A DNA stretch of 64,000 bases, taken from positions 26,765-90,764 of the forward strand of contig CAWCIL010000036.1 in the NCBI GenBank assembly GCA_963795485.1, given 5' to 3'. Both the position numbers and the translations under genes were made by a program. The notes beneath the pieces are model-generated. The model did no database searches and was not told where the DNA came from. It was given only the letters and a program-made list of their open reading frames with translations. This document shows positions 34,259-44,739 of this stretch, one piece after another. This DNA comes from AP-15 sp963795485 (GTDB lineage Bacteria > Pseudomonadota > Alphaproteobacteria > ATCC43930 > CGMCC-115725). The stretch's first letter is position 1; each line of letters starts with the position of its first letter.

Positions 34259-36493
34259 TCAACTGCGCCGGCCGCTGCGCCCCCGACGCGCGGTGGTTGG
34301 CTCGTCCTCGATCCGAAGCAGCAGCCGGGCGCCGATCGCATCGGCTTCGACGAGCCGGACGGTCACCGCATCGCCCAGCCGAAAGACCCGGCCATAGCGC
34401 CGGCCGACGAGCCGCGGCACCTTTTCGTGGCGATCGTAATAATCGCTGGGCAGGGTCGAGATCGGCACCAGCCCGGTGGCGCCGCTTTCCGCCAGGGTGA
34501 CGAACAGCCCAAATTCGACGACGCCGCTGATCCGGGCGGCAAAGCTGGCGCCGACCGCGTCGGCGACCAGAGTCGTGCGGTAACGCTCGATCGCGGCGCG
34601 TTCGGCCCCGGCCGCCCGCCGCTCGGTCGCCGAGATATGCTCGCCGGCCGCCGCCATCCGGGCGTGGTCGATTTCCGGCGGCAATCCCCCGGCGCCGAAA
34701 TCGCCTCCCGCCGCATTGGCGCCGGCGATCAGCGCGCGGTGGACGAGGAGGTCGGCATAGCGGCGGATCGGCGAGGTGAAATGAGCGTAGCGCCGCAATC
34801 CCAGGCCGAAATGGCCGAGATTGTCCGGGCTGTAGACCGCCTGCGCCTGGCAGCGCAGCACCAGGTCGTTGACCAACGGCGCCACCGCGGTGGCCTCGGC
34901 CCGGCGCAGCAGCCGGTTGAACAGCTCGGGCTTTGGTGCCTGGCCCTTGGCGAAGGCGAGCCCTGGAACGCCCAACTCGTCGAGGAAATCGCGCAAGGTC
35001 GCGACCTTGTCGGGGTCTGGCGCATCGTGGACGCGGTACATGCAGGGACGGCGCCGCATTTCGAGCTCCTCGGCCGCGGCGACGTTGGCGAGGATCATGA
35101 ATTCCTCGATCAGCCGGTGGCTGTCGAGCCGCGATCTCGCAACTACCGCGACCGGGCGCCCATCGGCGTCGAGCACCACCCGATCCTCGCGGATGTCGAG
35201 CTCCAGCGCGCCGCGCGCGGCCCGCGCACGGGCGAGGGCATCGTAGGCGTCATAGAGGGAGGCCACCGTCGCGGCCGGAACGGCCGTCGGCAGATCGCCC
35301 TGGCCGTCGCGGACCGACTGGATTTCCTCGTAGGTGAGACGTGCGGCCGAGCGCATGACCGCCCGCATAAAACGGTGCCGGCGCTTATGTCCGGCGGCGT
35401 CGATCGAGAGGTCGACGGCGAGGCAGGCCCGGTCCACCGCCGGTTTCAGCGAGCACAGCTCGTTCGACAATGCCTCGGGCAGCATCGGCACGACCCGGTC
35501 CGGGAAGTAGACCGAATTGCCCCGCCGCTCGGCCTCGCGGTCGAGCGCGCTGCCGGGCCGCACATACCAGGCGACGTCGGCAATCGCGACAACGAGATGC
35601 CAGCCGCCGGCATTGGCCGGGTCGGGATCGGGCTCGGCCCAGACCGCGTCGTCGAAATCGCGCGCGTCGCTGCCGTCGATCGTGACCAATGGCAGCTCGC
35701 GCAGATCCGTGCGCCCGGCCGGGCTCACCGGCAGAGCGGCTTCGGCCTCGGCGACCGCGGCCGCTGGAAACTCGGTCGGAATGTCGAAGGAGGCGATCGC
35801 GAGGAGGCTGATCGCGCGCGGATCGGCAGCCGAACCGAGCCGCTCGACGACGCGCGCTCGCGGCGACCCGAGCCGGCCAGCCGGCAGCTCCTGGGCGAGG
35901 ACCAGCTCATCATGGTCGACGCCCGCGGCGTCGCTCGCGACAACCCGGTATTCGGTTTTGTTGCGCCGGTCGGCCGGTACCACCCGGCCGCCGTCGCGGT
36001 CCTTGCGAAAGACGCCGACGACCCTCCCGCTGCCGGCATCGAGCCGGCGGATCACCCGCGCCTCGATCTCGCCGCTGTCGAGCATGACAAGGCGCGCCGC
36101 GGCGCGGGCGCCGACCGCGAGCGTTGCGTCGGCCTCTTCGGCGAGCCGCACAATCGGCGCCGGCTCGGGCCCCGACCAGGCGACCGGGCGGCCCAGCGGG
36201 ACGCCGTCCTCGTCGGTGCCGAAACGTTCGACAACGGTGACCTCGGGCAGCGGCCCTACAGCAGTGAGACGACGATTGGCAGCGCGGGCCACGTTGCCCG
36301 ACCGCTCGATCTCGCGCAGCATGTCGCGCAGCGCCGGCCGGTCGCTGGGCGGGATCGAAAAAGCGCGGGCAATCTCGCGCTTGCCGACCGCGGACGAGCT
36401 CTCGCGGATAAACGTCACCACCTCGCTCGCGGATGGCAGGCCGCCCCGACCGCGCCGCCGCTTTTCTCCGGCCGTCGAAGGTGTCCGCACCAT
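34259..36493 (-). CDS. rnr: Ribonuclease R
   Basis: 744 aa. Winged-helix N-terminus (GKREIARAFSIPPSDRPALR), cold-shock-like domains, the RNB catalytic domain with VTIDGSDARDFDDAVWAEPD (Mg2+-binding Asp residues) and VYFPDRVVPMLPEALSNELC, and a C-terminal S1 domain (GVVEFGLFVTLAESGATGLV). It is a 3'-5' exoribonuclease that degrades structured RNA. The ATG follows the topA stop with no gap, indicating coupling. No frame breaks. Confidence 0.94.
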   Translation of the reverse strand: MVRTPSTAGEKRRRGRGGLPSASEVVTFIRESSSAVGKREIARAFSIPPSDRPALRDMLREIERSGNVARAANRRLTAVGPLPEVTVVERFGTDEDGVPLGRPVAWSGPEPAPIVRLAEEADATLAVGARAAARLVMLDSGEIEARVIRRLDAGSGRVVGVFRKDRDGGRVVPADRRNKTEYRVVASDAAGVDHDELVLAQELPAGRLGSPRARVVERLGSAADPRAISLLAIASFDIPTEFPAAAVAEAEAALPVSPAGRTDLRELPLVTIDGSDARDFDDAVWAEPDPDPANAGGWHLVVAIADVAWYVRPGSALDREAERRGNSVYFPDRVVPMLPEALSNELCSLKPAVDRACLAVDLSIDAAGHKRRHRFMRAVMRSAARLTYEEIQSVRDGQGDLPTAVPAATVASLYDAYDALARARAARGALELDIREDRVVLDADGRPVAVVARSRLDSHRLIEEFMILANVAAAEELEMRRRPCMYRVHDAPDPDKVATLRDFLDELGVPGLAFAKGQAPKPELFNRLLRRAEATAVAPLVNDLVLRCQAQAVYSPDNLGHFGLGLRRYAHFTSPIRRYADLLVHRALIAGANAAGGDFGAGGLPPEIDHARMAAAGEHISATERRAAGAERAAIERYRTTLVADAVGASFAARISGVVEFGLFVTLAESGATGLVPISTLPSDYYDRHEKVPRLVGRRYGRVFRLGDAVTVRLVEADAIGARLLLRIEDEPTTARRGRSGRRS

Positions 36494-39231
36494 CTAACCG
36501 GGCTGGACGCCCGCGCGCCGACGAGGTTTCTTGGCCGTTCGAGCGGCGGGCCGCGTTTTCGCCGCGGCAGCTCGCTTTGGCGCCGCATTCCGCTTAGCGG
36601 CCGCAGCCGACGCGGCCTCGGGCTTCGCCGCAGCCGACGGCTTCGCGGCTTTTTGCGCCGGCTTGGCCGGTTTTCGCGACGCCGCCTTGGCTGCGGCGGG
36701 CTTCGTGGCTTTGCGCTGCCGGCGCGGGCTCGCCGCGCGTCGCTCGGCCAAGAGCGCGATCGCTGCCTCGAGCGGAAAAGCTTCCGGGTCGGCGGCCTTC
36801 GGTAGGGTGGCGAACACGCCGTCGTGGCTGACATAGGGGCCGTAGCGCCCCTGGTAGAGCGCCACCACGCCGCCCTCGGGATGCGGGCCCAGCTGGCGCA
36901 GCGGTTGCGGCGCGCCGCGCCGCCGTTCCGCCGCCGGCTCGGCCAGCAGGACGACGGCCCGGTTCAGCCCGATGGTCAGCACGTCGTCATCGGCGGCGAG
37001 CGATTTGAACGCTTTGCCATGCTTGATGTAGGGGCCGAAGCGGCCGATCCCGGCGACGATCGCCTCGCCGGTTTCCGGGTGATGCCCGAGCTCGCGCGGG
37101 AGCGCCAGCAGCCGCAGCGCGGTATCGAGATCGACATCGGCGGGTTTGAGCGGCCGAGGCAATGCGACCCGCTTGGGCTTCTCGCCACCGTCGCCGCCGC
37201 CGAGCTGGATGTAGTGGCCGAAAGGGCCTTTCTTGACGGTCACCGGCAGCGTGCTCGCCGGATCGGTGCCGAGCGCGGTCTCGGCAGCGGCGGCCTCGTC
37301 ATCGCCTTCGAGCCCGAGCGGGCGGGTGTAGCGGCAGTTCGGATAGTTGGCGCAGCCGATGAAAGCGCCGAACTTGCCGAGCTTGAGGCTGAGCCGGCCC
37401 ACGCCGCAGACCGGGCACAGCCGCGGGTCGCGTCCGGAATTCGTCGGCGGGAAAGAAATGCCGGCCGAGATCGGCGTCGAGCGCGGTCAGCACCTGGCTG
37501 ATCGTCAAATCCTTGGTGCCATCGACCGCGGTCGAAAAGTCCCGCCAGAAATTGCGCAGCAGCTCCTTCCAGTCGATACGCCCGCCCGACACGTCGTCGA
37601 GCTGGTTCTCCAAATCAGCGGTGAAGTTGTATTCGACGTAGCGCTCGAAAAAGCTGGTCAGAAACGCGGTGACCAGCCGGCCGCGGTCCTCCGGCAGAAA
37701 GCGCCGCTTGTCGAGCCGGACATAGGCGCGGTCCTGCAATACCTGCAGGATCGAGGCGTAGGTCGAGGGGCGGCCGATGCCGAGCTCTTCGAGCCTCTTG
37801 ACGAGGCTCGCCTCGGTGTAGCGCGGCGGCGGCTGGGTGAAATGCTGGTTCGGGGTCACCGCGCCGCGGGCGAGAGTTTCGGCCTGGCGCATCTGCGGCA
37901 GCCGGCTCCCCTCACCGTCCTCGTCGGCGGCGTCGTCGCGGTCTTCCTGGTAGAGCGCCAGAAACCCGTCGAACAACACGACCGAGCCGGTGGCGCGCAG
38001 CCGCAGCCGTCCGGAAGGGTCGGCGATGTCGACGGTGACCTGCTCGAGCAATGCCGAGGCCATTTGGCTCGCCAGGGTCCGCTTCCAGATCAGCTCGTAG
38101 AGCCGGCGCTGGTCGCGATCGAGGTAGGCGGCGACCTCGCTCAGGCTTGCGGCCGAGATCGGTCGGGCGGATCGCCTCGTGCGCTTCCTGCGCGTTCTTG
38201 GCCGGGCTGCGATAGACGCGCGGTGCATCGGGGACGTATTTCGGCCCGAAATCCTTGCCGATCAACTGCCGCGCGGCGGCGATCGCCTCGCCCGAGATCG
38301 CGACGCCGTCGGTACGCATATAGGTGATCAGCCCGACCGTCTCGCCGCCCAGATCGATCCCCTCATAGAGCCGCTGGGCGATCTGCATCGTGCGGCTGGC
38401 GCCGAGCCCGAGCTTGCGCGAGGCCTCCTGCTGCAAGGTCGAGGTGGTAAAGGGCGGAAACGGGTTGCGCCGGACCTGCCGGCTTTCGATCTCGGCGACC
38501 GCAAAACCGGGGGCAGTGAGGATCGCATCGGCGGCGGCGCGCGCCTTCTCCTCGGTGTCAAGATCGAAACGCTCGAGGCGCCTGCCATCGAGATGGGTCA
38601 GCCGCGCCGTGAAGCTCTGTCCGGCCTCGGTGGTGAAGGCGACCTCGACCGTCCAGTATTCGCGCGACTTGAACGCCTCGATCTCACCTTCGCGCTCGCA
38701 GATCAGGCGCAGGGCGACAGATTGGACGCGGCCGGCCGAGCGGCTGCCGGGTAGTTTGCGCCACAGCACCGGCGACAAGGTAAAGCCGACCAGATAATCG
38801 AGGGCGCGGCGCGCCAGATAGGCATCGACCAGCTCGCGGTCGATCTCGCGCGGGCGGCGGAACGCCTCGACCACGGCGTTCTTGGTGACCTCGTTGAACA
38901 CCACCCGTTTGACGTCGAGATCCTTCAACGCCCGGCGCGACTTCAGCACCTCCTGCACGTGCCAAGAGATCGCCTCGCCCTCGCGATCGGGGTCGGTGGC
39001 GAGAAGCAGGCTGTCGGCGCCGCGCACCGCCTGGAGGATCTCCTTCATGTGCTTTTCGGATTTGCCGTCGACCTCCCATGACATGGCAAAGTCTGCATCG
39101 GGCAGGACCGAGCCGTCCTTGGCCGGAAGGTCGCGCACATGACCGTAGCTGGCGACGACCTTGTAGTCGCTGCCGAGATATTTGTTGATGGTTTTCGCCT
39201 TGGCCGGCGACTCGACGACGACGACTTTCAT
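36494..39231 (-). CDS. topA: DNA topoisomerase I, two apparent frameshifts
   Basis: Three frames together form a full type IA enzyme of ~912 aa: Toprim domain (VVVESPAKAKTINKYLGSDY, ATDPDREGEAISWH) and the active-site Tyr in GLITYMRTDGV in the first; the middle domain (SEVAAYLDRDQRRLYELIWK ... RYTEASLVKRLEELGIGRPS) in the second; and the zinc-ribbon and C-terminal repeats (CPVCGVGRLSLKLGKFGAFI, GCANYPNCRY, then basic Ala/Lys tail) in the third. Breaks lie near 38145 and 37435. topA is essential, so these are probably sequence errors. It relaxes negatively supercoiled DNA. Operon with dprA upstream and rnr downstream. Confidence 0.92.
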
Positions 39232-39304
39232 GAGCCTGTTCGGTGATGACCCCGAGGCGACGGCAACGACACTGGCACGGCCCGAGAAGTCGTCAATACA
39301 ATAA

Positions 39305-40369
39305 TCACCGCAGTGAGACGAGATTGCCGGGGTGACGCTCGACCCGCCCGGCCAGCTCCAGCTCGAGGAGGAGGGTGGCGACCGCGGAAGCTGTCAAGTG
39401 GCACTGTCGCACCAGTTCGTCAACCGCGACCGGGGTCGGCCCCAGGCTTTCGAGGATCAGGTCGAGCGCGTCCTCGTCGGCGGCCGGCTCACCGGCTCCG
39501 CCCGGGGATGAACCCGCCGGCCAGCCTTCCGCGATCGGCAGCGGCGGCGGAACGGTACCCCGGACCAACGGCCCGAGCTGCGTCAGCACATCCTCGGCAG
39601 ACTCGGTCAAGGTGGCGCCGCGGCGTAGCAGGTCGTTGGCCCCGCGACAGCGCGGATCGAGCGGCGAGCCCGGCACGGCAAAGACCTCGCGGCCCTGTTC
39701 GAGCGCGTAGCGCGCGGTGATCAGCGAGCCCGAGCGGGCCGCCGCCTCGACCACCAGTACGCCGAGAGCCATCCCGGAAATGATCCGGTTGCGGCGCGGG
39801 AAATGGCGCGCCTGCGGCTCGCTGCCGAGCGGCGATTCGGCGACGACGGCGCCCTGCCGGCGCAGCGCGTCGTAGAGCCCGCGGTTCTGTTCGGGATAAA
39901 CGATGTCGACGCCGCCGGCGACGATCGCGGCGGTGCCGGTCTCGATCGCGCCCAGATGCGCAGCAGCGTCGATCCCGCGGGCCAACCCGGAGACGACGAC
40001 GAGCCCGGCCTGGCCGAGCCCGCCGGCCAGCTCGCGCGCCAGGCGCCGGCCGTTGGCCGAGGCGTTGCGGGCCCCGACCACGGCCACCATCGGCCAACTC
40101 AGCAGCTCGGGCCGCCCGAGCACGGTCAGGAGCGGCGGCGCGTCCTCGACATGGGCAAGCGCGCCGGGATAGCCGGGCTCGCCCCAGCAGACGAGCCGGG
40201 CGCCGAGGCGATCCAATGCGGCGAGTTCGGCCTCGCCTGCAGCCCGGCTCACCGCGGTCACGGTCCGCGCGCGCTCGCTGCGCCGCGCCAGGCGGGGCAA
40301 CGCCTCGAGTGCCGCGCGGGCCGAGCCGAACCGGCGCAGCATCGCGTAAAAGGTCATCGGGCCGACCAA
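39305..40369 (-). CDS. dprA: DNA-processing protein DprA
   Basis: The Rossmann-like DprA core is complete: VVGARNASANGRRLARELAG, VSGLARGIDAAAHLGAI, HFPRRNRIISGMALGVLVVE, SGSLITARYALEQGREVFAV, plus a C-terminal winged helix (VDELVRQCHLTASAVATLLL). DprA loads RecA on incoming single-stranded DNA. The first usual start codon is TTG at 40369, but homologous N-terminal sequence (LDPEERLDWLRLIRTELVG) extends in frame up to the plsY stop, where only a CTG at 40432 is available, so the true start is probably upstream. It lies 73 bp before topA. Confidence 0.9.
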   Translation of the reverse strand: MVGPMTFYAMLRRFGSARAALEALPRLARRSERARTVTAVSRAAGEAELAALDRLGARLVCWGEPGYPGALAHVEDAPPLLTVLGRPELLSWPMVAVVGARNASANGRRLARELAGGLGQAGLVVVSGLARGIDAAAHLGAIETGTAAIVAGGVDIVYPEQNRGLYDALRRQGAVVAESPLGSEPQARHFPRRNRIISGMALGVLVVEAAARSGSLITARYALEQGREVFAVPGSPLDPRCRGANDLLRRGATLTESAEDVLTQLGPLVRGTVPPPLPIAEGWPAGSSPGGAGEPAADEDALDLILESLGPTPVAVDELVRQCHLTASAVATLLLELELAGRVERHPGNLVSLR

Positions 40370-40438
40370 TTCGGTGCGGATGAGGCGCAGCCAGTCGAGG
40401 CGCTCCTCGGGGTCGAGCTCGCGCGCGGCCAGGGCGCC

Positions 40439-41026
40439 TCAGCCTTTCCTGAACGAGAGGCGGCTTTCCCTGCCGGCGATCAGGCGCCGGATGTTGGCAT
40501 GGTGCCGCAGAATGATCAGCAGCGCGATCAGGGCGATCAGCAGCGCCGTCGCCCGGTCGGCGAGGAACGGCGCCACCGCGGCGCTGACGACGCAAGCGAC
40601 CAGCGCCGCCAGCGAGGAATAGCGGGAGATGAAGGCGATGGCGAGCCAGATCGCGGCGGCGGCCAGCGCCACCGGCCAGGCGAGCGCGATCAGGACGCCG
40701 AGCGCCGTCGCCACCGCCTTGCCGCCGCGAAACCCGAGCCACAGCGGAAACATATGACCAAGCACGACGCACAGCCCGGCGACCAGAGCCGCCTGCGGCG
40801 ACCAGGCCTGGGCGATGGCCACAGCGACCGCACCCTTGCCCACATCCAATAGCAGGGTCAGCGCCGCCAGCCCCTTGCTGCCGGTGCGCAGCACGTTGGT
40901 CGCGCCGATATTGCCCGACCCGATCCGGCGGATGTCGCCAAGGCCGGCGATCCGGCTCAGCACCAGCCCGAACGGGATCGAGCCCAGGAGGTAGCCGATC
41001 AGCGCGGCGGCAGGCAAAGCGATCAC
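40439..41026 (-). CDS. plsY: Glycerol-3-phosphate acyltransferase PlsY
   Basis: A multi-helix inner-membrane protein of 195 aa with the three PlsY motifs: YLLGSIPFGLVLSR, RRIGSGNIGATNVLRTGSKG and FRGGKAVATALGVL. It acylates glycerol-3-phosphate with acyl-phosphate in phospholipid synthesis. The GTG at 41026 gives the standard N-terminus; the longer frame to 41134 adds non-conserved, Arg-rich sequence. Followed immediately by dprA. Confidence 0.92.
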   Translation of the reverse strand: MIALPAAALIGYLLGSIPFGLVLSRIAGLGDIRRIGSGNIGATNVLRTGSKGLAALTLLLDVGKGAVAVAIAQAWSPQAALVAGLCVVLGHMFPLWLGFRGGKAVATALGVLIALAWPVALAAAAIWLAIAFISRYSSLAALVACVVSAAVAPFLADRATALLIALIALLIILRHHANIRRLIAGRESRLSFRKG

Positions 41027-41229
41027 GCGCCGAGCCCGGATCCGGCAGACCGCCGCCGTTTCCACCGGCCGCAACCGGCCAGCGACGCCGGCCGGGCCAT
41101 CGACGCACCCCATAACCGCACGGCACCGCCCCATGGTAGAAACCGCGCGGCCACGCTATCGTCGCCATCCGCGCGCCGCAAGCGCGATCCGGCGATCCGG
41201 CTCGTCGCTCGCCGGCCCGCAGGCGCTGC

Positions 41230-43185
41230 TCACTCAGCGAAGCCGAGTGCCGCGAGCGCCTCCCGCACGGAGGGGTCCGCCAACAGCGCACGGAAGCGCT
41301 GCACCGCCGGGCGCTCCAGGCGCACCGCGGGCACGACAAAATCGTAGTGCTCGTCCTGCGCCGGGATAAAGCCGAGCCCGTATTGCCGGGCCACGGTCGC
41401 GATGGCGATGCCCCAATCCGCCCGGTTCTGCGCCACCGCCACGGCGACGGCGTTGTGCGATCTCGGCTGCGCCCAATAGCCGGGCGGCCTCGCCCCGTTG
41501 AGCAGCCGGTCGGTCAGGATGCGGGTGCCGCTGCCGGCGTTGCGGTTGACCATCAGGCAATCGGGGGCCGCGAGCGCAGCGGCAATCGCCGCCTCGAGGG
41601 TGCACCCCTCGAAGCGCTTGTCGCCGCGGCGGAAGACGACGCCTTGCAAGCGGCGATAGCCGGGCAGCAGCTCCAATTCCGGGTTTAGAAAGGGCCGGTT
41701 GTAGGCGCCGGTCTGCGGGTCCATCAGATGGATCGGCGCGATGTCGCATTCGCCGCGCTTGGCGGCGGCAAGACCGCCGGTGCTGCCGACGTTGAGCATT
41801 TTGACCGAGATCCCGTCGGCTTGCAGCCGGCCGACCAAGAGGTCGAGCCCGACGCAATGACTGCCGATGATGACGAGATCGGCGAGATCGGCACGGCCGA
41901 TCAACCGCACCTCGACCGCCGTGCCGGCGGGGACGCTTTCGACATGCTGCGGGATCGCGATGAACCCGTCCGCCTGGCTGAAGGCGGTGACCGCGCCCGA
42001 CCCCTTGCCGGCGGGATAGGCGCTCGGCGCGCTGTCGTCGGCGCCGCGCACCAGCGACACCATCAGGTATTCGGTGCGGCCGCGCTCGGAGGCGACGCGC
42101 AGCGGCAACCTCGCCGGCCGGCGCTCTGCCCGCTCCCCCGGCAGCCCGGCGAAGGCCCGGATCACCGGTGCCACGAATTCGTGAAAAGTGAAGATCGCCG
42201 AAGTTGGAAACCCCGGCAGCACGATGACTGGCTTGCCCGCGGTAACGGCGAGGCACAGCGGCTTGCCGGGTTTCAAGGCGACCCCGTGAACGAGGATGCC
42301 CGGGTCCTTGAACAGGGCAACCGCGTGGTAGCACAAATCGCCGGCGCCCTTTGAGGTGCCGCCCGACAGGACCACCATGTCGCTTGTCGCCAGCCCCCGA
42401 TCGACGAGGCGGGACAGCGCGGCCTGATCGTCCGCTCCGATGCCGAGCGGCTCGGGAATGCCGCCCGCCTCCTCGACCGCGGCGGCGAGGATGGCCGCGT
42501 TCGAATCGTAGACAGCACCGGGGCGGAGCGGCTCGCCCGGTGCAGTGATCTCGTCGCCGGTCGAGAGGATCGCCACGCGTGGTCGCCGCCAGACCTCGAC
42601 GCAGGCGCAGCCGACCGCCGCCAGCATCCCGATTTCGCGCGAGGTCAGCACCTTTCCGGCGCGCAGCACGGTCTCGCCGCGGGCGAGGTCGCTGCCGGCG
42701 AAGGAAATGAACTGGCCTGGTGCCGCGGGGCGATGTGCCTCGATCAGAATGGCGCCGTCGATGTCGCGGGTCTCGGTATGCTCGACCATGAGCACCGCAT
42801 CGGCGCCGCGCGGCACCATGCCGCCGGTGGCGATCAGGGTCCCGGTTCCGGGCGTCACCGCGAGAAGCGGCTCATGGCCGGGGGTCAGGATCTCCCGATT
42901 CAGCGCGAGAATAGTCGGCGTCCGCTCGCTGGCGCCGGCGGTGTCGGCCGCACGCACGGCGAAACCATCGACATTGGCGCGGTCGAAACCCGGCACGTCG
43001 ATTTCGGCCGCGACCGTGCGCGCCAGCACGCGCCCGAGCGCCTGCGACAGCGGCGCCGCCTCGCTCCCGAGTGGCCGCATTTCGAGGTGACGATGGAAGC
43101 GGGCCTCGGCTTCGTCGCGGTCGACAACGTCGAGGAACTGCTCCTGTCGCGACAGGCTGCGCAAAGCCGCTGCAATATCGTCCAT
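41230..43185 (-). CDS. MoeA molybdopterin molybdotransferase fused to a periplasmic-binding-like domain, 651 aa
   Basis: Residues 1 to ~415 are a full MoeA: ALGRVLARTVAAEIDVPGFD, ATGGMVPRGADAVLMVEHTE, the catalytic MPT-binding motif VVLSGGTSKGAGD and a C-terminal beta domain. Residues ~440-651 (VIIGSHCVGLDLLVGRL, NVGSTGGLAAAKRGECDIAP, VNRNAGSGTRILTDRLL) are a PBP-like domain related to LysR effector domains and molybdate sensors. MoeA inserts molybdenum into adenylated molybdopterin; the extra domain may sense a ligand or tune insertion, which is an inference. A second MoeA-like gene lies 24 bp upstream on the same strand. Confidence 0.88.
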   Translation of the reverse strand: MDDIAAALRSLSRQEQFLDVVDRDEAEARFHRHLEMRPLGSEAAPLSQALGRVLARTVAAEIDVPGFDRANVDGFAVRAADTAGASERTPTILALNREILTPGHEPLLAVTPGTGTLIATGGMVPRGADAVLMVEHTETRDIDGAILIEAHRPAAPGQFISFAGSDLARGETVLRAGKVLTSREIGMLAAVGCACVEVWRRPRVAILSTGDEITAPGEPLRPGAVYDSNAAILAAAVEEAGGIPEPLGIGADDQAALSRLVDRGLATSDMVVLSGGTSKGAGDLCYHAVALFKDPGILVHGVALKPGKPLCLAVTAGKPVIVLPGFPTSAIFTFHEFVAPVIRAFAGLPGERAERRPARLPLRVASERGRTEYLMVSLVRGADDSAPSAYPAGKGSGAVTAFSQADGFIAIPQHVESVPAGTAVEVRLIGRADLADLVIIGSHCVGLDLLVGRLQADGISVKMLNVGSTGGLAAAKRGECDIAPIHLMDPQTGAYNRPFLNPELELLPGYRRLQGVVFRRGDKRFEGCTLEAAIAAALAAPDCLMVNRNAGSGTRILTDRLLNGARPPGYWAQPRSHNAVAVAVAQNRADWGIAIATVARQYGLGFIPAQDEHYDFVVPAVRLERPAVQRFRALLADPSVREALAALGFAE

Positions 43186-43209
43186 GGGCCGACCTTGTCT
43201 GCCTCAGCG

Positions 43210-44379
43210 CTAGTCATATAGGTGCACCGTCACCGCCGTACCTCGCGGGCAGCCCTCGCTCGCGGCGGGCATAATCGTGAAGCCGTTGCCGGCGGTGGCC
43301 GCCCGCAACCCAATCTCGGCAAACGAGGGCAGCGGCTCGACGGTACCCGGCGCCTCGCCAAAGCGCACCGGGCAGATTTCGGCGATCCCGACTGCCGAGA
43401 CGATCTTGCGGCCGGCGATCATCCGCCGGCGCCGGAACGGCAGGTCCGGATCGCGGCCGCCGAGGCGACGGATCGCGCGGCCGGCGAACAGCTCGTAACA
43501 CCATAGGCACGCCGCCGGCGCGCCGGGCAGCAGCACCACCGGCACCCCGCCCTCGGTGCGGCCGAGCCCGCAGGTCTCGCCCGGGCGCAGCGCGATGCCG
43601 TGCAACGCAAGCTCTCCGGCCGCGGCCAACGCGGCGGCGGCATGATCATCACGACCGGCGCCGGTCCCGCCGATGACGAGCGCGATGTCGGCGCGGCTCT
43701 CGGCGAGTGCGGCGACCAATGCCGAGCGCCGCCGCTCCAGCACGATTTCGCCCACGACCATGCCGCCGTCCCGCTCGATCGCGGCGCGGATCATCGGCCG
43801 ATTGCCGTCGCACACGCGCTGCGATGGCGCCAGCTCGAACAGCATGATGGAGACGCGCGGCCGGCGGACCGCCGCAACCTCGCCGATCCCGGCCGCCGCC
43901 AGCAGCCCGATATGACGCACGGCAAGCCGCGTTCCCGACGGCGCCAGAACGGCCCCGGCCGCAGCGACGGCGCCCTGGCGTTCGACATTTTCGCCCGGGG
44001 CCACCGGCTCGACCAGCAGCGCCCCGGCAGAACCGTCCGGCTCGGCAGAATAGAGCGGCACGACCGCGTCCATCCCGGCTGGCAACGGGTCGCCGGCCGC
44101 CACCATCGCCGCCGCAACGGCGAGCGGATTGTAGGCGCCCGCGCCGACGGTCTGCTGCGCCCGGACGGCAAAGCCGTCGAGGGCGGCGCGGTCCTGCTCT
44201 GGCATCGCCCGACCGGCATGGCAGTCGGCGGCGAGCACCCGGTCGCGGGCGTCGGCGAGCGGCACCGATTCCGCACCCAGCCGGGGCATCGCCGCGTCGA
44301 CCCAGTCGACCACAGCCGCCATCGAGGCGGGAGGCCGGTCGGCAAAGCCTTCGTCGCCGCTTCTGTCGGGTCCTGGCAT
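43210..44379 (-). CDS. MoeA-like molybdopterin-binding protein, 389 aa
   Basis: The family architecture is present (LADARDRVLAADCHAGRAMP, RAALDGFAVRAQ, PLPAGMDAVVPL, catalytic-site loop ALVIGGTGAGRDDHAAAALA, then IALRPGETCGLGRTEGGVPV). It is shorter and more diverged than its neighbour: the second-domain Gly-Gly region reads DPLPAGMDAVVP and the loop GGTGAGRDD where MoeA has GGTS-GxxD. It probably works together with the MoeA-PBP fusion downstream in molybdenum cofactor maturation, possibly for a specific enzyme. No molybdoenzyme gene is in the window. Confidence 0.8.
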   Translation of the reverse strand: MPGPDRSGDEGFADRPPASMAAVVDWVDAAMPRLGAESVPLADARDRVLAADCHAGRAMPEQDRAALDGFAVRAQQTVGAGAYNPLAVAAAMVAAGDPLPAGMDAVVPLYSAEPDGSAGALLVEPVAPGENVERQGAVAAAGAVLAPSGTRLAVRHIGLLAAAGIGEVAAVRRPRVSIMLFELAPSQRVCDGNRPMIRAAIERDGGMVVGEIVLERRRSALVAALAESRADIALVIGGTGAGRDDHAAAALAAAGELALHGIALRPGETCGLGRTEGGVPVVLLPGAPAACLWCYELFAGRAIRRLGGRDPDLPFRRRRMIAGRKIVSAVGIAEICPVRFGEAPGTVEPLPSFAEIGLRAATAGNGFTIMPAASEGCPRGTAVTVHLYD

Positions 44380-44604
44380 CGTCAGCGCTCTCTATACCCT
44401 TCCTTGCCTGCGACGCTGCCTGATCTCATCGGCAGGCCGGCGCACCGCAGCGCGATCATACCCCTTGAGCCGCCAACCGCCCCGCTTCGTCCGTAAAGCT
44501 TTCTCGCGAAAGCCTGCTTGGGCGAAAACGGTTCGGCTTCTGAACTTTGAGGGTCATCGCATTGTTTGCCTCAGGTTTGCGTAGCGGCTGCCTCGGAGAC
44601 TCTC

Positions 44605-44739
44605 TTGGCGAAAATCAGGGTCGCGCTGATCGGGGTCTGGAACTGCGCCTCGTCGCTGGTGCACGGCATCGAATTCTACCGCACCGCGACCGGCAGCCGT
44701 CCGCTTCCAGGGATCATGCACCTCGACCTCGGTGGTTAA
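44605..44739 (+). pseudogene. N-terminal fragment of inositol-3-phosphate synthase
   Basis: From a TTG at 44605 the frame encodes AKIRVALIGVWNCASSLVHG, IEFYRTA and PGIMHLDLGG-stop, which matches the first ~44 residues of bacterial myo-inositol-1-phosphate synthase (KIRVALIGVGNCASSLVQG... VPGLMHVDLGGY), except that the nucleotide-binding GVGN has become GVWN. Homology ends exactly at the stop, where topoisomerase IB sequence begins. It is a deletion relic. Confidence 0.65.

Noticed and set aside
34427..36805. Plus-strand open frame of 792 codons
   Set aside because: It lies opposite rnr and the topA end; long antisense frames are common in GC-rich DNA, and it has no family resemblance.
478..37445. 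GAATTC at two frame breaks (near 484 and 37440), suggesting cloning-junction artefacts
   Set aside because: Most other breaks have no such site, so this is likely coincidence.
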